From positions 1 through 42,535 of the forward strand of contig DGTD01000005.1 in assembly GCA_002396385.1 (NCBI GenBank): DNA of 42,535 bases. Direction: 5' to 3'. Positions 33,201 through 40,800 of this stretch are shown piece by piece. Every line of letters starts with the position of its first letter. Position 1 is the stretch's first letter. The position numbers were made by a program, and so were the translations under genes. The notes beneath the pieces were generated by a model that saw only the letters and a program-made list of their open reading frames with translations, was not told the origin of the DNA and made no database searches. The stretch comes from Bacteroidales bacterium UBA4345 (lineage in GTDB: Bacteria; Bacteroidota; Bacteroidia; Bacteroidales; Paludibacteraceae).

Positions 33201-34027
33201 ATTCTTATTCTAGCTCTATCGGTAGTCTGATTTCCATGACCAGTTTCAAGTTTCAAAGCGAACATATCGCCACATGAAGCGCTAGTTTTTATCAAGTAAA
33301 AACGCATCGTATAGCGATAACTCTTTTTTTCATATTTGAAAGCATCAAAATTCAAGAAAAAAGGAGAACTCTGTCCTGGTTGATCGGTGTAGATATAATA
33401 AGAATTAGCATTTTTTTTGTTGTCTCCCAAAGTGTCAAGATAAGGTATCTGAGAGCCAAAAACAGAAGACAAGTCAGTAGACACCTTATAATTATTTTCA
33501 TTACTAATAAAAGTAACATTACTTTCTTCAAAGAAATCAACAATTTGAGATGGTATTGACGGATGATCGGTAGAAACACCGCGTTCTTTATCGAAGTCAG
33601 TACCATTGAAATAATCTCCTGTTGAAGACTGATGACAAGAAACAGGGCAATCAACAGTTTGCTTTGATATAGTTACAGTATTTGATATTGTGGCAGTCTG
33701 GTGGCCATCAGTTCCAAAATCCACCAAACGAAAATACATTTTAGACGCATTAACGTCCATATCAGCAACAAAAAGACTGTCTTTGGTCGGAATTTCAGCA
33801 TTATCGACCCATGTGTTGGAACCTTCAAGACGATACTGAAGCATTGTATAATTACCCGAATGATTTCCAGTCTTCGTTGCAGAAATCTCAATCGGATAGC
33901 CCGGACACGCTTGATTACTTTTAGCTGAAATAGAAATATCCGCATTGGCCTCAACAAACGAAACCATCGAGAGGGCAATGGACATGCCCACCCGCACTAA
34001 AGATTTTATAATGTTGCTTGTCTTCAT
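18242..34027 (-). CDS. Giant T9SS-secreted multi-module surface protein (about 40 HYR-like modules)
   Basis: This is the largest gene here, about 5261 aa from the ATG at 34027. A GTG at 34039 in frame would add four residues and has a purine-rich stretch close upstream, so it is an alternative start. The signal peptide ends VEANA. The head (CHQSSTGDYFNGTDF ... ESVCMD) and Ig/PKD-like domains follow, then about 40 Cys-rich HYR-like modules of about 95 aa, a base starting near VCGGDETLDS and a sorting tail (IPTAITPYTKDGMNDDF ... GSIEVVKIE). Modules 1-11 match modules 1-11 of the 3659-aa paralogue and modules 29-40 match its modules 12-23, so modules 12-28 are the extra part. Repeats are diverged at the DNA level and the frame is intact throughout. 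An adhesin or fibre-like role outside the cell is inferred from architecture. Confidence 0.88.
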   Translation of the reverse strand: MKTSNIIKSLVRVGMSIALSMVSFVEANADISISAKSNQACPGYPIEISATKTGNHSGNYTMLQYRLEGSNTWVDNAEIPTKDSLFVADMDVNASKMYFRLVDFGTDGHQTATISNTVTISKQTVDCPVSCHQSSTGDYFNGTDFDKERGVSTDHPSIPSQIVDFFEESNVTFISNENNYKVSTDLSSVFGSQIPYLDTLGDNKKNANSYYIYTDQPGQSSPFFLNFDAFKYEKKSYRYTMRFYLIKTSASCGDMFALKLETGHGNQTTDRARIRIYENQNNTKVDSLNITNTFGQIRLKIGNQYVGKLLRVEVNYYGTFPERNGLLNFSFKPLFQQLDRCYKLAIDYISAEMESVCMDLGSICLGQSKTVNAAGFPQDANYTWQINTGGNSWTEVPGTKGLQKVTITPAKVGALRYRVHDGKEKVIVEFVIPVKNCAPEAPHEIKGDDKICAPNSATYEAILNDTRDKVVYKWMLKSPSGAVLATLNVDDETDDATILKNADLLHPSSGKVSLTIPASYPDGAYKLETALFFDGLRVGNPVVKTINVYQKPKPTIDLASSTICPFTENLFTVSPNKATYTYEYTTNAEKAGAANQGRIKLPNNVCSLDALSIAVRVKVTDMPTCYGDASVSNVPVNNSAPRIDCAPLGKHWSMKGYNNIELPANKKDSTITLPLDELAILATCDPDPVITISASGKDVLGNTFVFATLSKKRSQYTAADLKVTIPVTADATSSNGITFTYKVTDGCGRTSDPCSQKVIVRDVTPPNVDCSKINSYDDVHLSNQLKCTAVPGYFPSELPLLEVPDLPDLNGTDEVTVTYIGRLVNPATAPEAVASVVDLFNHDIDLNKDFDAGISYILWKFSDNAGNAKYCLQHVSVINDKKPEVTCPSHDYGNFSVNDHCELSYGELKLKLPAKELPTAIDPCPNGDFEYTTENARLFYHLMGTTDWTEITSANAGDNLFSPGKEYGNTYEFEWRYYKQGESAGVDKKVYGVCKSQFTVVDSVAPVTNCSLVKDAVVPFNSNSKEYRTFDYASYQLPDDTVHYNDKPAHYDEQNGKYWDDFNTYTLSDLFDVIPKAVDACDGELFPVVSVVFQNKEEVISGTEEQILKQLRNRPFKEGNSIIKYTYTDRSGNVSVCQQSIVVYSGLYAHCPEPIVLKAGADCKATYDLKPKDVPTAQVTYIREVKRKRYDHDDSMGPNNKCYEVVPVADEDEYADLRQLTDSMAPELATKKVFVYPFKIEKVTNVDEDGNPTTSSQTSIFSNSDGNTLSEAVLKVVQHMYYSNSQQSFQFLRKACAGSDAEVPRPDAIQIWQKIQLRTGIKEQFDGGFMTFDKGTHKLVFYYENGQGEEKSCSVIIKVEDQTPPSVVCGKWGGNYSFDADENCQHEATLGKPSVEELQVTDNCTKGAAEFDLTFNRRYWETGRSLSATPTASTENFDDPYKMGTTIIVWTVADAAGNKNTCTSTIVVADNAGPEIDCNNDPQFKDINVDADPEDMECHTPVAEVVRKGLKIPVIFNDKCSPIVTPTGMIEGVGVRSDNPSLSVFSGYYKGTTIITWTFTDAAGNSVSCPQKIIVEDHTGPILDCSELELNPINVTLASDACVVPKNDVNLIKPDAYDNCTDYDQLVFTNDAPDNYIIGSNTVTWTVTDLSGNASYCEQLVVVKDTAIPKGNCPPDLNVDAPVGECSVSVSISANDYPIDDPCDGTLYPAFSKRSDNKPLSAIYPVGTTTITWLYTDRSGNKKYCYQNVNVHDVTPPVVTCPSSSKPKEITVPAGLCAVTVADVAKKISLPTAYDECQDEDPVMTGVRYYKGKDGQQTPTLVKDNKGNAVAWNDGSVTYQPGYYTIRFTFTDLEGNVSEPCDVEIYIKDINSPVVTCSDFLTDETKEFVTDDNCEVTVTKADLGETNTVAYEYCDDRAEIKAFPYLYENGARQSATFISTTIRSGESATIHWVFTSATGAETVCPQVISAVDNSEPTCRANTLTVSTPAVSDKCSTDVLVELNAIGAKDNCGGDIKYEYKLDQQVGYTLITKDSTFKDLGVGTHTIRWQLTDETGNIKSNACQTTIYVQDATYATCEDEVLPTVESADNNTDCLVKVSLPLAKNATDNCSPDDITYRYKVDDGDYKSISAETVLSLAAGEHTIYWELSDGNVTKAEACKTTVTVVDKTAPTCSDKKMDDVLSDDDACNTNVVVKLDDIKAKDNCGNTVTYSYKVDAATEYKAASGNLSIPLEVGSHTIYWQLSDGVNVRPEACKTTVKVLGNVLPEISCNDDAPAVTFKTDDCGPVDISSIEIPQANDPCYGKVNGVPNVDLDKPMNLGDHIIVWTFENHDKTRSVTCNQIVHVVTTKKLITDCESPAAPLKLTDGNCMVGYPLTQRYAKNPCNPDEIIAGEAYVFGSKVEASAYNEQKFPAGPWEVIWKFKSKSNTLETYEDQCVETIIVEDDNAASLPCKDGVKVEKTIDACVVDASELDFKNEGVKAEQICVDGEYVTPSIWVTDSNGVSSTPVDDPAKLGKFKPGKYEVTWEYIFHPSGMANELKAYCHQPVEIYTTKEIVIDCDAAAFNNINKDANENCEVPADEVTFNAPDATNPCDDGVSIAPQAYIGEEKIADNNFKKAFPLGTTTVTWKYVDITGTLTNSVATCQQQVVVTDNTKPSVTCEDDITYYLGKDANGVQNECAASPANINLKRPSVTDNCTSSSDEFAYWLKRELNGALVDSLAPYQPGVTVVTWTVKDKAGNASTCSMNVTVLDTVSPKPDCPADLTDIKAKVNTCEAEIPAISPEAYKFKDVCDTEDVIPVGSRDDGKLISDPYPVGKTVITWVYTDSVNLLLPEGERSVFVCKQEISVADTTKPVVDCSNTSTPINVETELGECQVPAEKVIDNITLPTATDQCQDEDPVMTTNRWYLGREGDSIPTRQLNAGADIKWNDDVPFKAGYYEIHFIFTDNYGNSDSCSQKVFVKDINPPYLNDCKEVFDVVLNPADGECDVNIVPAELNTYKGKEVCTGEPIIGVPSLLAKSGDEFSVSADPIPATLTSGDSLYIRWTYTSQMGISAYCDQKIKAVDNQKPVIDCDVLTPDLEFTADADKCFILAANANITYPTVEDNCGTITGRPVRIDTLTNLPNGLTMDEPFPTGKSVIRWYFEDTNILNTDSCDQLVFVKGSVKPEIDCDTIESVVIRDTISTCDISEQQVSINIPVAIDNCAPDGMKLVNGVPARSDGKGFDELYPLGYTTITWSFTDFTGAAVATCNQQVNIVTEQRLITNCADTTAVYSLDKDECLKNVHLDQRTAKHPCPDAVADEDKEFNGVPYLNGASTPLASLDIQLPAGLHYVTWVFTDKTNTLVAPIDTCIDSIRVGNDNVPPVPCVNDKIDTTLQDLCEFPAAKVDLKNTGVIADQLCGDPGEKVIPEIWLSSNPDGIVHDPADLPAIKTGRDTVIWKYDFNPGHLGIFTVWCKQPIDIKTTKGIDLVCPDSADNVISVIAPAHACEVPADTITLNPPLGKNPCIDTVLIAGVPDRDTTLAWPIGLTTITWTYTDTTETLVNNVATCKQYVEVKDTVNPDVDCETLYKGVNQILANCKTTADALGLKAVDVTQCGFVMTPVPTRFSGKDFNDVYVAGNDTVYWTYTYPHNGLTTVCAQPVILRDTTPVFDCSTLETITLTADEEQCVIKKSLADVLNALSPYPTATDPCDAENPIPGVYRLADADTLPTQLTAGDTIHVVWSFADTMRFADSVVCDQLVIIKGKATPVINCEEAAPAVKDTISDCGPDHELKLPIVKAYDPCFNDSIPGSFVRSDNETELNAPFLLGQTTVTWTFWNVDSTASKVCEQNVHIYTTREIEKPCDTAYMPVVEVPAPEDACTVPADEVKLEPAFAISPCTRDTIWGVPTRFDGEELTAPYKIGKTIIVWTFNDVTDNLVIQSDTCHQIVRVGSVEVEPVKCDSFPAIEKILAEGNCTIDAAELGIKAPTIIDRCPNGAADADPEYVLPIITRFSQPGWSSSDVAEVAEFGVGYDTLWWSYPRFSTVCAQPIHIMDSVAPKFDCSTLEPILAEAPDGECELNVADIIVEPYPVANEACTDSAIVGVPTLADGGALPETLKVGDSIVVVWTFSAPGLSTKDKICEQPVRVIGTAAPVFNCSSLSMLEFESDECSLDLDEQQIPTPVATDSCTGKEVEGVGVRADGKELYGSYPLGQTVITWTFSSPDSKTSKSCEQIVEVKTTRLIDAKCGQENYPALSYEAGDGNCSVPSDVVDKDLTKHAAFNPCNTNIQIDGVPSRSDNKAMDAPYEIGVTTITWTFTDTTNTLVNPVSVCEQTVTVVDVNTPPVDCPTAFPALNIALDENNCDLDFSRIPVNIDPLPAHPCTGEDMLIDTSRKSGLDVLAPYTVGVDTIVWKLWFPSNNIPVYCNQRIEVRDTIAPSFDCSTLADTIYVELTTSGNSVTFDQVKDRGFFIPEVTDLCTDVFTEVTRDDNKALEDDYVFGNTTITFRFYDTYGNDTICSQVIKVVDMIPPKLICPTLENHIACISDTTPAITSYKDFVAAGGSIEPESKAKLLTFRHEDVVEGDNCNAVVTRNYYMTSITEVDVHCETPQHFYLKDSVAPTYVGIPAKGDSKKTTCDQLDIDYPVVTAVDNCDPEPKLEMFTRSTQGDDPSKCDYYNYDVIYTWVATDRCGNVADSVHYIVHVLDTVAPRINLPEDWGDPAHPIYLKKCKFGIPDLTQFIPADSVTQNCGSNEYLTYTQTPAAGTEITQTTVVTLSISDVCGNKSDLDKVVEVQDRKEIVSITTAKDPVVCGGDETLDSVRASTNDLTHTRIRSAYGFTWVIDLGKWEPVPTTLFWDYYRNTFDEEHLIYSNNPETYASRFEAVNASLKASPEEKAAADAAYAKYLMLLRQHQSDVYYFVAMDTVSGCSDTASVYVKVDERPRLQLASGSWPICEFDSLELKGEFGNYFPVCVNDMGGAITNQGWLINDSVYHPQDPVMYEDGIKHTALYYATNHCGTTTTFNSLYTSCSGDLETYKDSLAVAGSKENMKLFRQDRLVLRDSVDINVYTHFDPTQVMLTTMPQAKPRVWKGEEAELILTLPYQPSYLSWRRVEGEYDARTGAEYDKNGVVVAGGSGEDNDVDLFNELWNSRDTTIADSVYLAKRGYLTYRYKVAPSDTSLYYAVVSNGVCPAVTSNLVNVDVLNEIPTAITPYTKDGMNDDFMRGHHVIIFNRYGQMIHEGNDGWDGTYRGVLADPGVYYYSCDMKNGTNYKGSIEVVKIE
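23360..26080 (-). repeat. Second copy of a multi-module block in the 5261-aa gene
   Basis: By my module count this covers modules 19-27. Modules 19-22 correspond to 8-11 and modules 24-27 to 15-18, in the same order. Examples of matched pairs are DECQDEDPVMT with DQCQDEDPVMT, and LTQRYAKNPC with LDQRTAKHPC. Boundaries are approximate. Confidence 0.65.
26080..29300 (-). repeat. First copy of a multi-module block in the 5261-aa gene
   Basis: By my module count this covers modules 8-18. It matches the block at 23360-26080 except that it also contains modules 12-14 of a distinct subtype (HTIYWELSDG). DNA similarity is still visible, for example CAGGATCCTCATCCTGACAC near 28621 against nearly the same string near 25332. 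Confidence 0.65.
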
Positions 34028-34153
34028 ATACAAATACACCTACTCCCCTTTCATCAACCATAATATTTGCAAAAAAGTTCTAATCAAATGGTTCAAAACA
34101 ACTTAACTTGCAAATAGGCTCAGAAAATGGTTGCTTAAAGGGTCTATTTCTTA

Positions 34154-34186
34154 CAAAAATAAGTAAAAAACGACATTATTACAAAA
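34154..34186 (-). promoter_or_regulatory. Promoter of the 5261-aa giant gene
   Basis: On the minus strand TTTTG (34182-34186), 20 bp, then TATTTTTG (34154-34161), a full match to the Bacteroidota promoter. It predicts a leader of about 120 nt before the ATG at 34027. Confidence 0.65.
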
Positions 34187-34374
34187 GGTTTACCTATTAT
34201 TTAGGCACTAATTTATAGCTTTATCATGAGTCAGGAAACTGCTTCCAAGCCGTTATACTAAAGTGTTTGAAAATTCAGACAGACAAGAGAATAATAAATC
34301 ACCAAATGCAATCAAATCAGATAAAAACATTCAATAAAATATAATTAGCACACAAAACACTATCATTAAAACTA

Positions 34375-34691
34375 TTAAAGCCCGTCACAAGGAAGAAAAA
34401 CAAAAAAACTTATTGTGATGACTCGAATTTTATCGGAAAAAGGTTTAGCATTTACACCTTTTCCCAATTGGCACTTAGAATAGAGCGAAACATCGTCGAT
34501 AATCTGTTCATCACCTGACAAACTGAAATTCATCAGATAAACGCCATATACTGGGGTCAACTTGTAATTCCAATCCGCACCACGAAGCCCCCCTGACTTG
34601 CAAGAGCCCTTGACAGAAAAAGACTTGGCTACGCCCTTGCATTTATGCGCTTAAAGCCTATATCAGTCAGAGGATTAATGAACTTAGCCAT
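34375..34691 (-). pseudogene. Decayed PD-(D/E)XK nuclease family transposase (Rpn/PDDEXK_2-like)
   Basis: From ATG 34691 the frame reads MAKFINPLTDIGFKRI, the typical start of Bacteroidota PDDEXK-family putative transposases, then soon hits TAG. In another frame, from about 34620, come WNYKLTPVYGVYLMNFSL, DDVSLYSK and KPFSDKIRV, which match the family's middle section. The catalytic part between these (normally over 80 residues) is missing, and the C-terminus ends early at 34375. So this is an internal-deletion and frameshift remnant of a roughly 300-aa gene. Recognition is from memory of the family; no alignment was run. Confidence 0.72.
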
Positions 34692-34730
34692 AGCATTTTT
34701 CCTTTTTTACAAACATAATCAAATAAAATG

Positions 34731-34768
34731 AAAAATCAAAAAAGGTGTCTGGAGTTCCAGACACCTTT
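34731..34768 (-). terminator. Intrinsic terminator of the 2346-aa giant gene
   Basis: AAAGGTGTCTGG (34741-34752) pairs perfectly over 12 bp with 34757-34768 around a 4-nt loop. On the minus strand it is followed by a T-run. It lies about 33 bp beyond the TGA at 34802. Confidence 0.85.
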
Positions 34769-34801
34769 AAGTTTAGGTAAAAATTGAAAATTAGTATATT
34801 A

Positions 34802-37800
34802 TCATTCTATTTTTACAACTTCAATCGAACCTTTAGAGATTCCGCCTTGCCAATCGACGCTGTAGAAGTATACACCCGGATCGACAAGCACGCCACGATA
34901 GGTTCCATCCCAACCGTTATCGCCCTCGAAAATCATCTGGCCATAGCGGTTATAGATGATGACATGATGTCCTAACATAAAGTCGTCGTTCAAACCATCT
35001 TTCGTGTAAGGAGTAATGGCAGTAGGTATTTCCTTAATAATGTCGACTTTAACAACGTTAGAGACTACAGCAGGACAAACTCCATTACCCACCAATACAT
35101 AGTAGTAAGAAGTGTCGGTCTGATTAGGAACCACAAAATTCCTAACAATTGAAGACGCCACATAGATAGAAGTGTCTCCTGCAGCTGTATCGTGAGCCGA
35201 ATAGAACAATTCGCGTTCTATATCAACATCATCGTATTCACGGCTACCACCACTTATAATCAGACCATACTTATTATACACTGCATTATTCTCACCGTCG
35301 AATTCGTGCTGGACACGCATCCACTTAGTAATAGCGGCATCGTAAGGCATCGTCACATTCAAAGTTACTTCCTGACCTGCAAAGATTCTAGCCTTATCTT
35401 GAGGTTTGGTAGTCAGCAGCACTTGTGAAGGCTCGTAACGAGTGTATAACTTGACACGCAGACTGTCGGCAGTGTAAAGCGAGTCTTTTCTCAACAAGCG
35501 GAACTTCTCAGCCGAATTGCCCACAAAGTTCAAACTATCGAGCGCAGTTGCAAGAGGAGTACCACAATGGTTGAACAACGTATGAGTGGCAACAGTAGTA
35601 CCACACGCATTCTTCGCATAGTATACTGCCGTCTGCTCCCAGCCATCTTCGTGCGTTACAGGTGTACCCTCGACATATACACTATCGTTCAACAACCAGC
35701 CTTGTTCAACGATTGCAGAGCCCCTATCATCAATACAAGTAGGGAACTTGACTGCCATTTCACCATGAACATCCAGCGGTTCACCATCACACAACGGATA
35801 TGGACCAGAAGGAATCTCTATACGAGGACGCTCGTTCACCGTGATATAGATAGAAGCCGTATCGGAACAACCTGAAATGGTATCCATAGCCACGAAACTA
35901 TAGCGGTCTGACTGGTTTTGACGGAGCAGTAAGAGGTAACGGATGAAAGCCTGATCGGCCGCCTTCTTTTCTGCCTCGCTTGCGTCGAACGGAGCAGTTG
36001 TAGGCTCGAACAGCTTAGCAAAGGTCAGCGGGTTGTTACTATAGATCAAGTTCTCAGGACTTACAGAACCACGATAGTAATCCCATCGAATGGTAGAAGG
36101 AATTTCAATCCATTCATCAAACTCATGCTCCCAAATAGTACCATTCGCATTACGAATAGCCCTTTCTGAAGCCAACGAGTTCAAAGCCGAACGAGGTTCC
36201 TTTTTACTTTCGTCGTCACCACAAACAACTGGATCTGGAACAGGAACAATTTTCACAACAGAGTCTTTAGACTGAACTCTCAGCCACTTAGTCAAGACAG
36301 TATCGTTTCCGCAGACATCGGCAATGTGCAGTTTAAGTTGGATATCGTGGTAAACAACAGTTCCAACTTCTGGCTCTTGCCATTTAACGACATAACCCTC
36401 ACCACAATCTTGATGAATAGAGTCATCAGGAATCAAACCTGTAATGTCTGGTACCGTAAATATGCAGAACTTTCTGTGATCAGGATGCACATCGGTAATA
36501 TCCCAGTCAATAGGCAGATTAACCTTTGGAGGCACAGTATCTCTTACATGCGCCTTGAATTGGAGAGGCGCAGCACTGTTTCCACAGCGGTCGGTAGCCC
36601 ACCAAGTGCAAACTACATCGTAATTGTAGTAAGAGCACTTAGAAGGATCGTTACCCTGACTACTAATACGTTCAAATTTAAAACTTGGATTAGGGTCACA
36701 GTCGTTAACGGTCACTTTAGGAGCAGCCGTATCGGTTTCCGCACAAGAAGTGATATATTCCATTCCGTGTGCAGCTCCTGTAACGATGAATACCGGTGGT
36801 TCATCATCTACGACAGTAAATACAGAAGGCTGAGCACAACTAACCACACTACCATTGATAGCAACCAGTGTATAGGTGCGAGTCACTGTAGCTTTACAGT
36901 CGTTACCACTAATAGAATCCTTAGGACTAAATGTGTTCAAGAACGCACGGTCTTCAGGAACAACCCTACCGCCATGTTTCACAAACTCGTCATATGTTGT
37001 AAATGGCTCTGGAATATCAGCCAAACACTTATAATCACCTGACGTATCTGGACACTCTACCCTAGGTGGAATCAAGTCTACAATCTCTATATATTGCTTA
37101 CATGTCTTAAAGGCCTTACTACAATCGTTAGTGAAAATCCAAGTGATTACAGTAGGGTCATTATTCATAGTAAACGGATAAGGATCCTCTAGGGCCTTAC
37201 CATCACTACGCTCATAGGTAGTAGTAGTAGAGCAACATTTTGCGACCGATTGTGGGATGATCAGTCCCGAGTCAACCAACGATGCATAAGGGAATCCTTT
37301 GTAAGCAGAATCTCTAAGTTCAGCCACAATGGTATCCTTCAAGGTTGAGCAGTCGAAATAAGGAGGAACGGTATCTATCACATCAATCTCTTGTACACAC
37401 ACCGTCTTAACACCGGTAGAAGGATAAGTGAACGTCCATGTAATAGTTTCATGGCCTAACAGATAAGGTTCACGCATACCCTTTCCACTTGCACGAACCG
37501 TGTCAACAACAGTAACTTCTCCATTACAAGGGTTGACAGGAAGCGAATTTAAGTAAACAGGAATACGGTCAAAGTCTACATTACAGTTAGCCGTATCCAT
37601 CTGGACTTTACTATTAGGGAATGATTTCTCACAATCAACCTGCGGAACATGTCCATTAGAAATCATCACCGTTTGACGACATTGCGAAACTGGATTCTTC
37701 AACGTGTTGGTGGTATCGGTGAATGTCCAAATAATCTCAATGGTGTCAATAGGGAAATCAGCGGTCATCGCCAAACCGTCACTTCTAGAAGGAACACCAG

Positions 37801-40800
37801 GAACTTTCACATCTTCAAGACACGGATGGTCAGCAAAGTGTTCAGTCAGTCTTTCCAACACATTCTTATTAGGAGCAGCACACTTCTCTGTTACTGGAAT
37901 AGAGATGTCAGGGTAATTATCTTTACCACAATGTGCATCCAACTCTTTATCGGTCTGAACCAACAATGGTTGTGGACAAACCTTAGAAGAGTCGATACTA
38001 TATGGGCTGTAGAAATGCCAATCGAGCATAGTGATACCTATAGGGTACTCGCCGTAAGGATCTCCACCATCCTGACGTGTAGGAATGCCATGGACTTTGA
38101 AACCTGTACAATAATCCTCGCCAACATGGTCAGGCAACTTTGCAGGATCAATTATCGCGTAACATGTTCCCTTTTCAGCATCTACCTTTATAGTATCATG
38201 TGCGATAGACTCGCAATCGAACTTGACAGGAGTACTGCCAATAACGGTCGCCTTCTGGTAACAAACCTTTTCTTGAACCGAGTAATTCGGGTTGTAGAAA
38301 GTCCATTTTATAACCAACGTATCGCCCACTTTCAACTTTTCAGGGAGTGGAGATCCATCAACCATAGTAGGATCACCCTTAATATCTTTACCCGTGCAAG
38401 AATCCTGTGCAGTTGGATGCTCCTGTAATTTTAGAATCTGGCTGAGGTCGGTCTCACATTCCAAAGAGTCAGCAACAGCTACTAGGAGTCCAAGACTGCT
38501 ACAATCGAAAATCGGCTCACTATCAGCATTCGCATGAATCTTCTTGTTACAAATCTTGACAGAGTCGGTCAACGTTGTATCCTTGAAGGTCCAAATAACA
38601 TCGATAGTATCGCCCGTAGCGATAGAATCAGGCAACTCAGAACCATCAGGGAGCGTAATCTCACCCCTTATGCTATCTTTGGTACATGCCTCAACTGCAT
38701 ACGGCCAAGGTTTAAAAATCGAATCAAGGTGGGCTGAAATTGCAACCTTGCATTTTCCTTTTTCAGCTGTAACCGTAGTCACATCAGGAATAGAAGAACA
38801 ATCGAAATAAGGCGGAACAGTATCAATCACACGGAACGACTGCTGGCAGAACACGTATACATTCTTGTTAACGAACTCGTCGCCCACCTTGTAGAAGCGC
38901 CACTGCAAATTGTAGAGAACGCCAATATTGAACTTAGTCGCATCCTCGAAAGGAATCCATTCAGAATCGCCATCCTGCTGGTAATAGTAAGTAGGCTGCA
39001 ATGTATCGCCATTCTCGCAACGGTCGGTAGCAACAGGCGGTTCAAAGCCCTTCTTATTCAACTGGTCCTTTATTTGGGCAATCAAGCTGTTTGCAGAAAC
39101 AGTACATTCATCCTTATCAGGGTGAACTCTGAAATAAGTTATGTCAGGGCACTTCACCTCAGGTTTCTTATCATCGATAACAGTGATCGTTTGTTCACAA
39201 TAAGACGGATTCTGAGCATCGTCGAGGAACAACCATCTGATTACAGTCTGTCCGACACTGAACGGATCGTTCAAATTTGGTTTGCCGTCACTTCTGCTTT
39301 CCATTACGCCATGGATATAGGTACCAGGCTTCAGCAAGTTTTCCACATCAGGCTCTGTAAGGACAGGCAACAGCATTGGGTTACCCTGTCCTGGAGTAGC
39401 CACACACTGGTCGAACGGATAATGCGAAAGCGAATCAATATAATTAGGAATCTGTGAACAATTTGGCTTATCAGGGAAGGTATCGCGGATGTAAACCATA
39501 AACGCACAAGTGTCAGAAGGCAGACCACAACCGTCTTTCGCCACATAGGTTACACGTATACCGTTATCACCTTTCTCATTTTCCTTTTTACCAGCCGTAA
39601 CAGGGAAAGTAACCTTTTTGATAGAAGGGTTCTGCTCCAGTTCCGACTTTTTCTTAATAATTTCGAAACTGAATTCTTCACCATTCGCCTTGTGTCCCTT
39701 ACCTCTGATTTCAACAGTAGGGTCACCGTCGCAAGTTTCCTTAACAATAGGGACAGGCAGATCTACCACATACTCGTTAGCATACTCGTCTTTAGTATAG
39801 AAAGAGGTATCACCACCCAAAGCCTCACAGTCGATTACAGGCCGAGTCTTATCAATCGTGAATGTGAGAGACTTTGTGTCAGAACAACCATCAAAATCGG
39901 TGAACGCAGTATGTAATGTTGCATCGAAAGTGCCCAATTCACAATGGTTGGCAGGGACAGCAACATTAGCCCTATATGCTTCTGTAGAAGTCGGAGTAGC
40001 GTTCGTCCAAGTGTAAGACAAACGGCTATCGACTTGGTCAGCTTTAAATATTACGTCCATAGAGTAAGGACATATAGTATCGCCACTACCACCCTTATCT
40101 ACAGAGAATGCAGCAGAAGGCTTATGGTAAACGGTTATGGCATGAGAGGTATCGCATATGACGGACCTTACATTCTTTGCCTTATCAACAATCTTATAAA
40201 GTTTGCTATTTATCCAATACTTTCCTTCAGGAAGATTATAATCTGCAAAGAAAGTCACCTCATACGATTTTGCACTATCTGCTAAAAATAGATTATGAGG
40301 TGCTGTAACCTTATTACTATCCGCATCGAGCAACTCCCACTCATAGACATAGGCAGAATCTACAGTAAATGGATAAGGAGCGAACTTGATAGAATCTACA
40401 TTTGGCACACAGACCTTATCAGGTCCTTTGAATGTGTCAGCACAAGGAGGTTCGCACTCCTTACTGATTATAGTAAATTCTTTATAATCCTGAGTTTTCC
40501 CTATCGTTTTTGAATCATACACACGATATTTAACCTTACCCACATTCGTAGGTCGAAGATTTAACTCACTAAGATTAGGGCCCGTATAAGGCACGCCATT
40601 GACCTTAACAGGTTGCCAGGAAGACCCATCCCAATACTCCCATACATAAATAGATTCAAAAGGGAATCCAATTGCCTTGACATTAGACAACTCACCAAGA
40701 CAAACCGGATTTGCCGTCACACAAACAGAGGCAATATCTGCTGAGATATAGTCAACAGCAACTTTTGAGCACTCGAACTGTTCAAAACGTGGCTCAAACG

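Larger units (their letters stand above)
34040..34801. other. Intergenic region between two giant genes
   Basis: It holds the promoter of the 5261-aa gene, a decayed PD-(D/E)XK transposase (34375-34691) and the terminator of the 2346-aa gene. Between about 34190 and 34370 it is AT-rich and I see nothing specific. Confidence 0.6.

Noticed and set aside
18242..34027. Regular spacing of about 290 bp suggesting a CRISPR-like or satellite array
   Set aside because: The period is a coding repeat of about 95 aa modules with diverged DNA, not short identical repeats with unique spacers.
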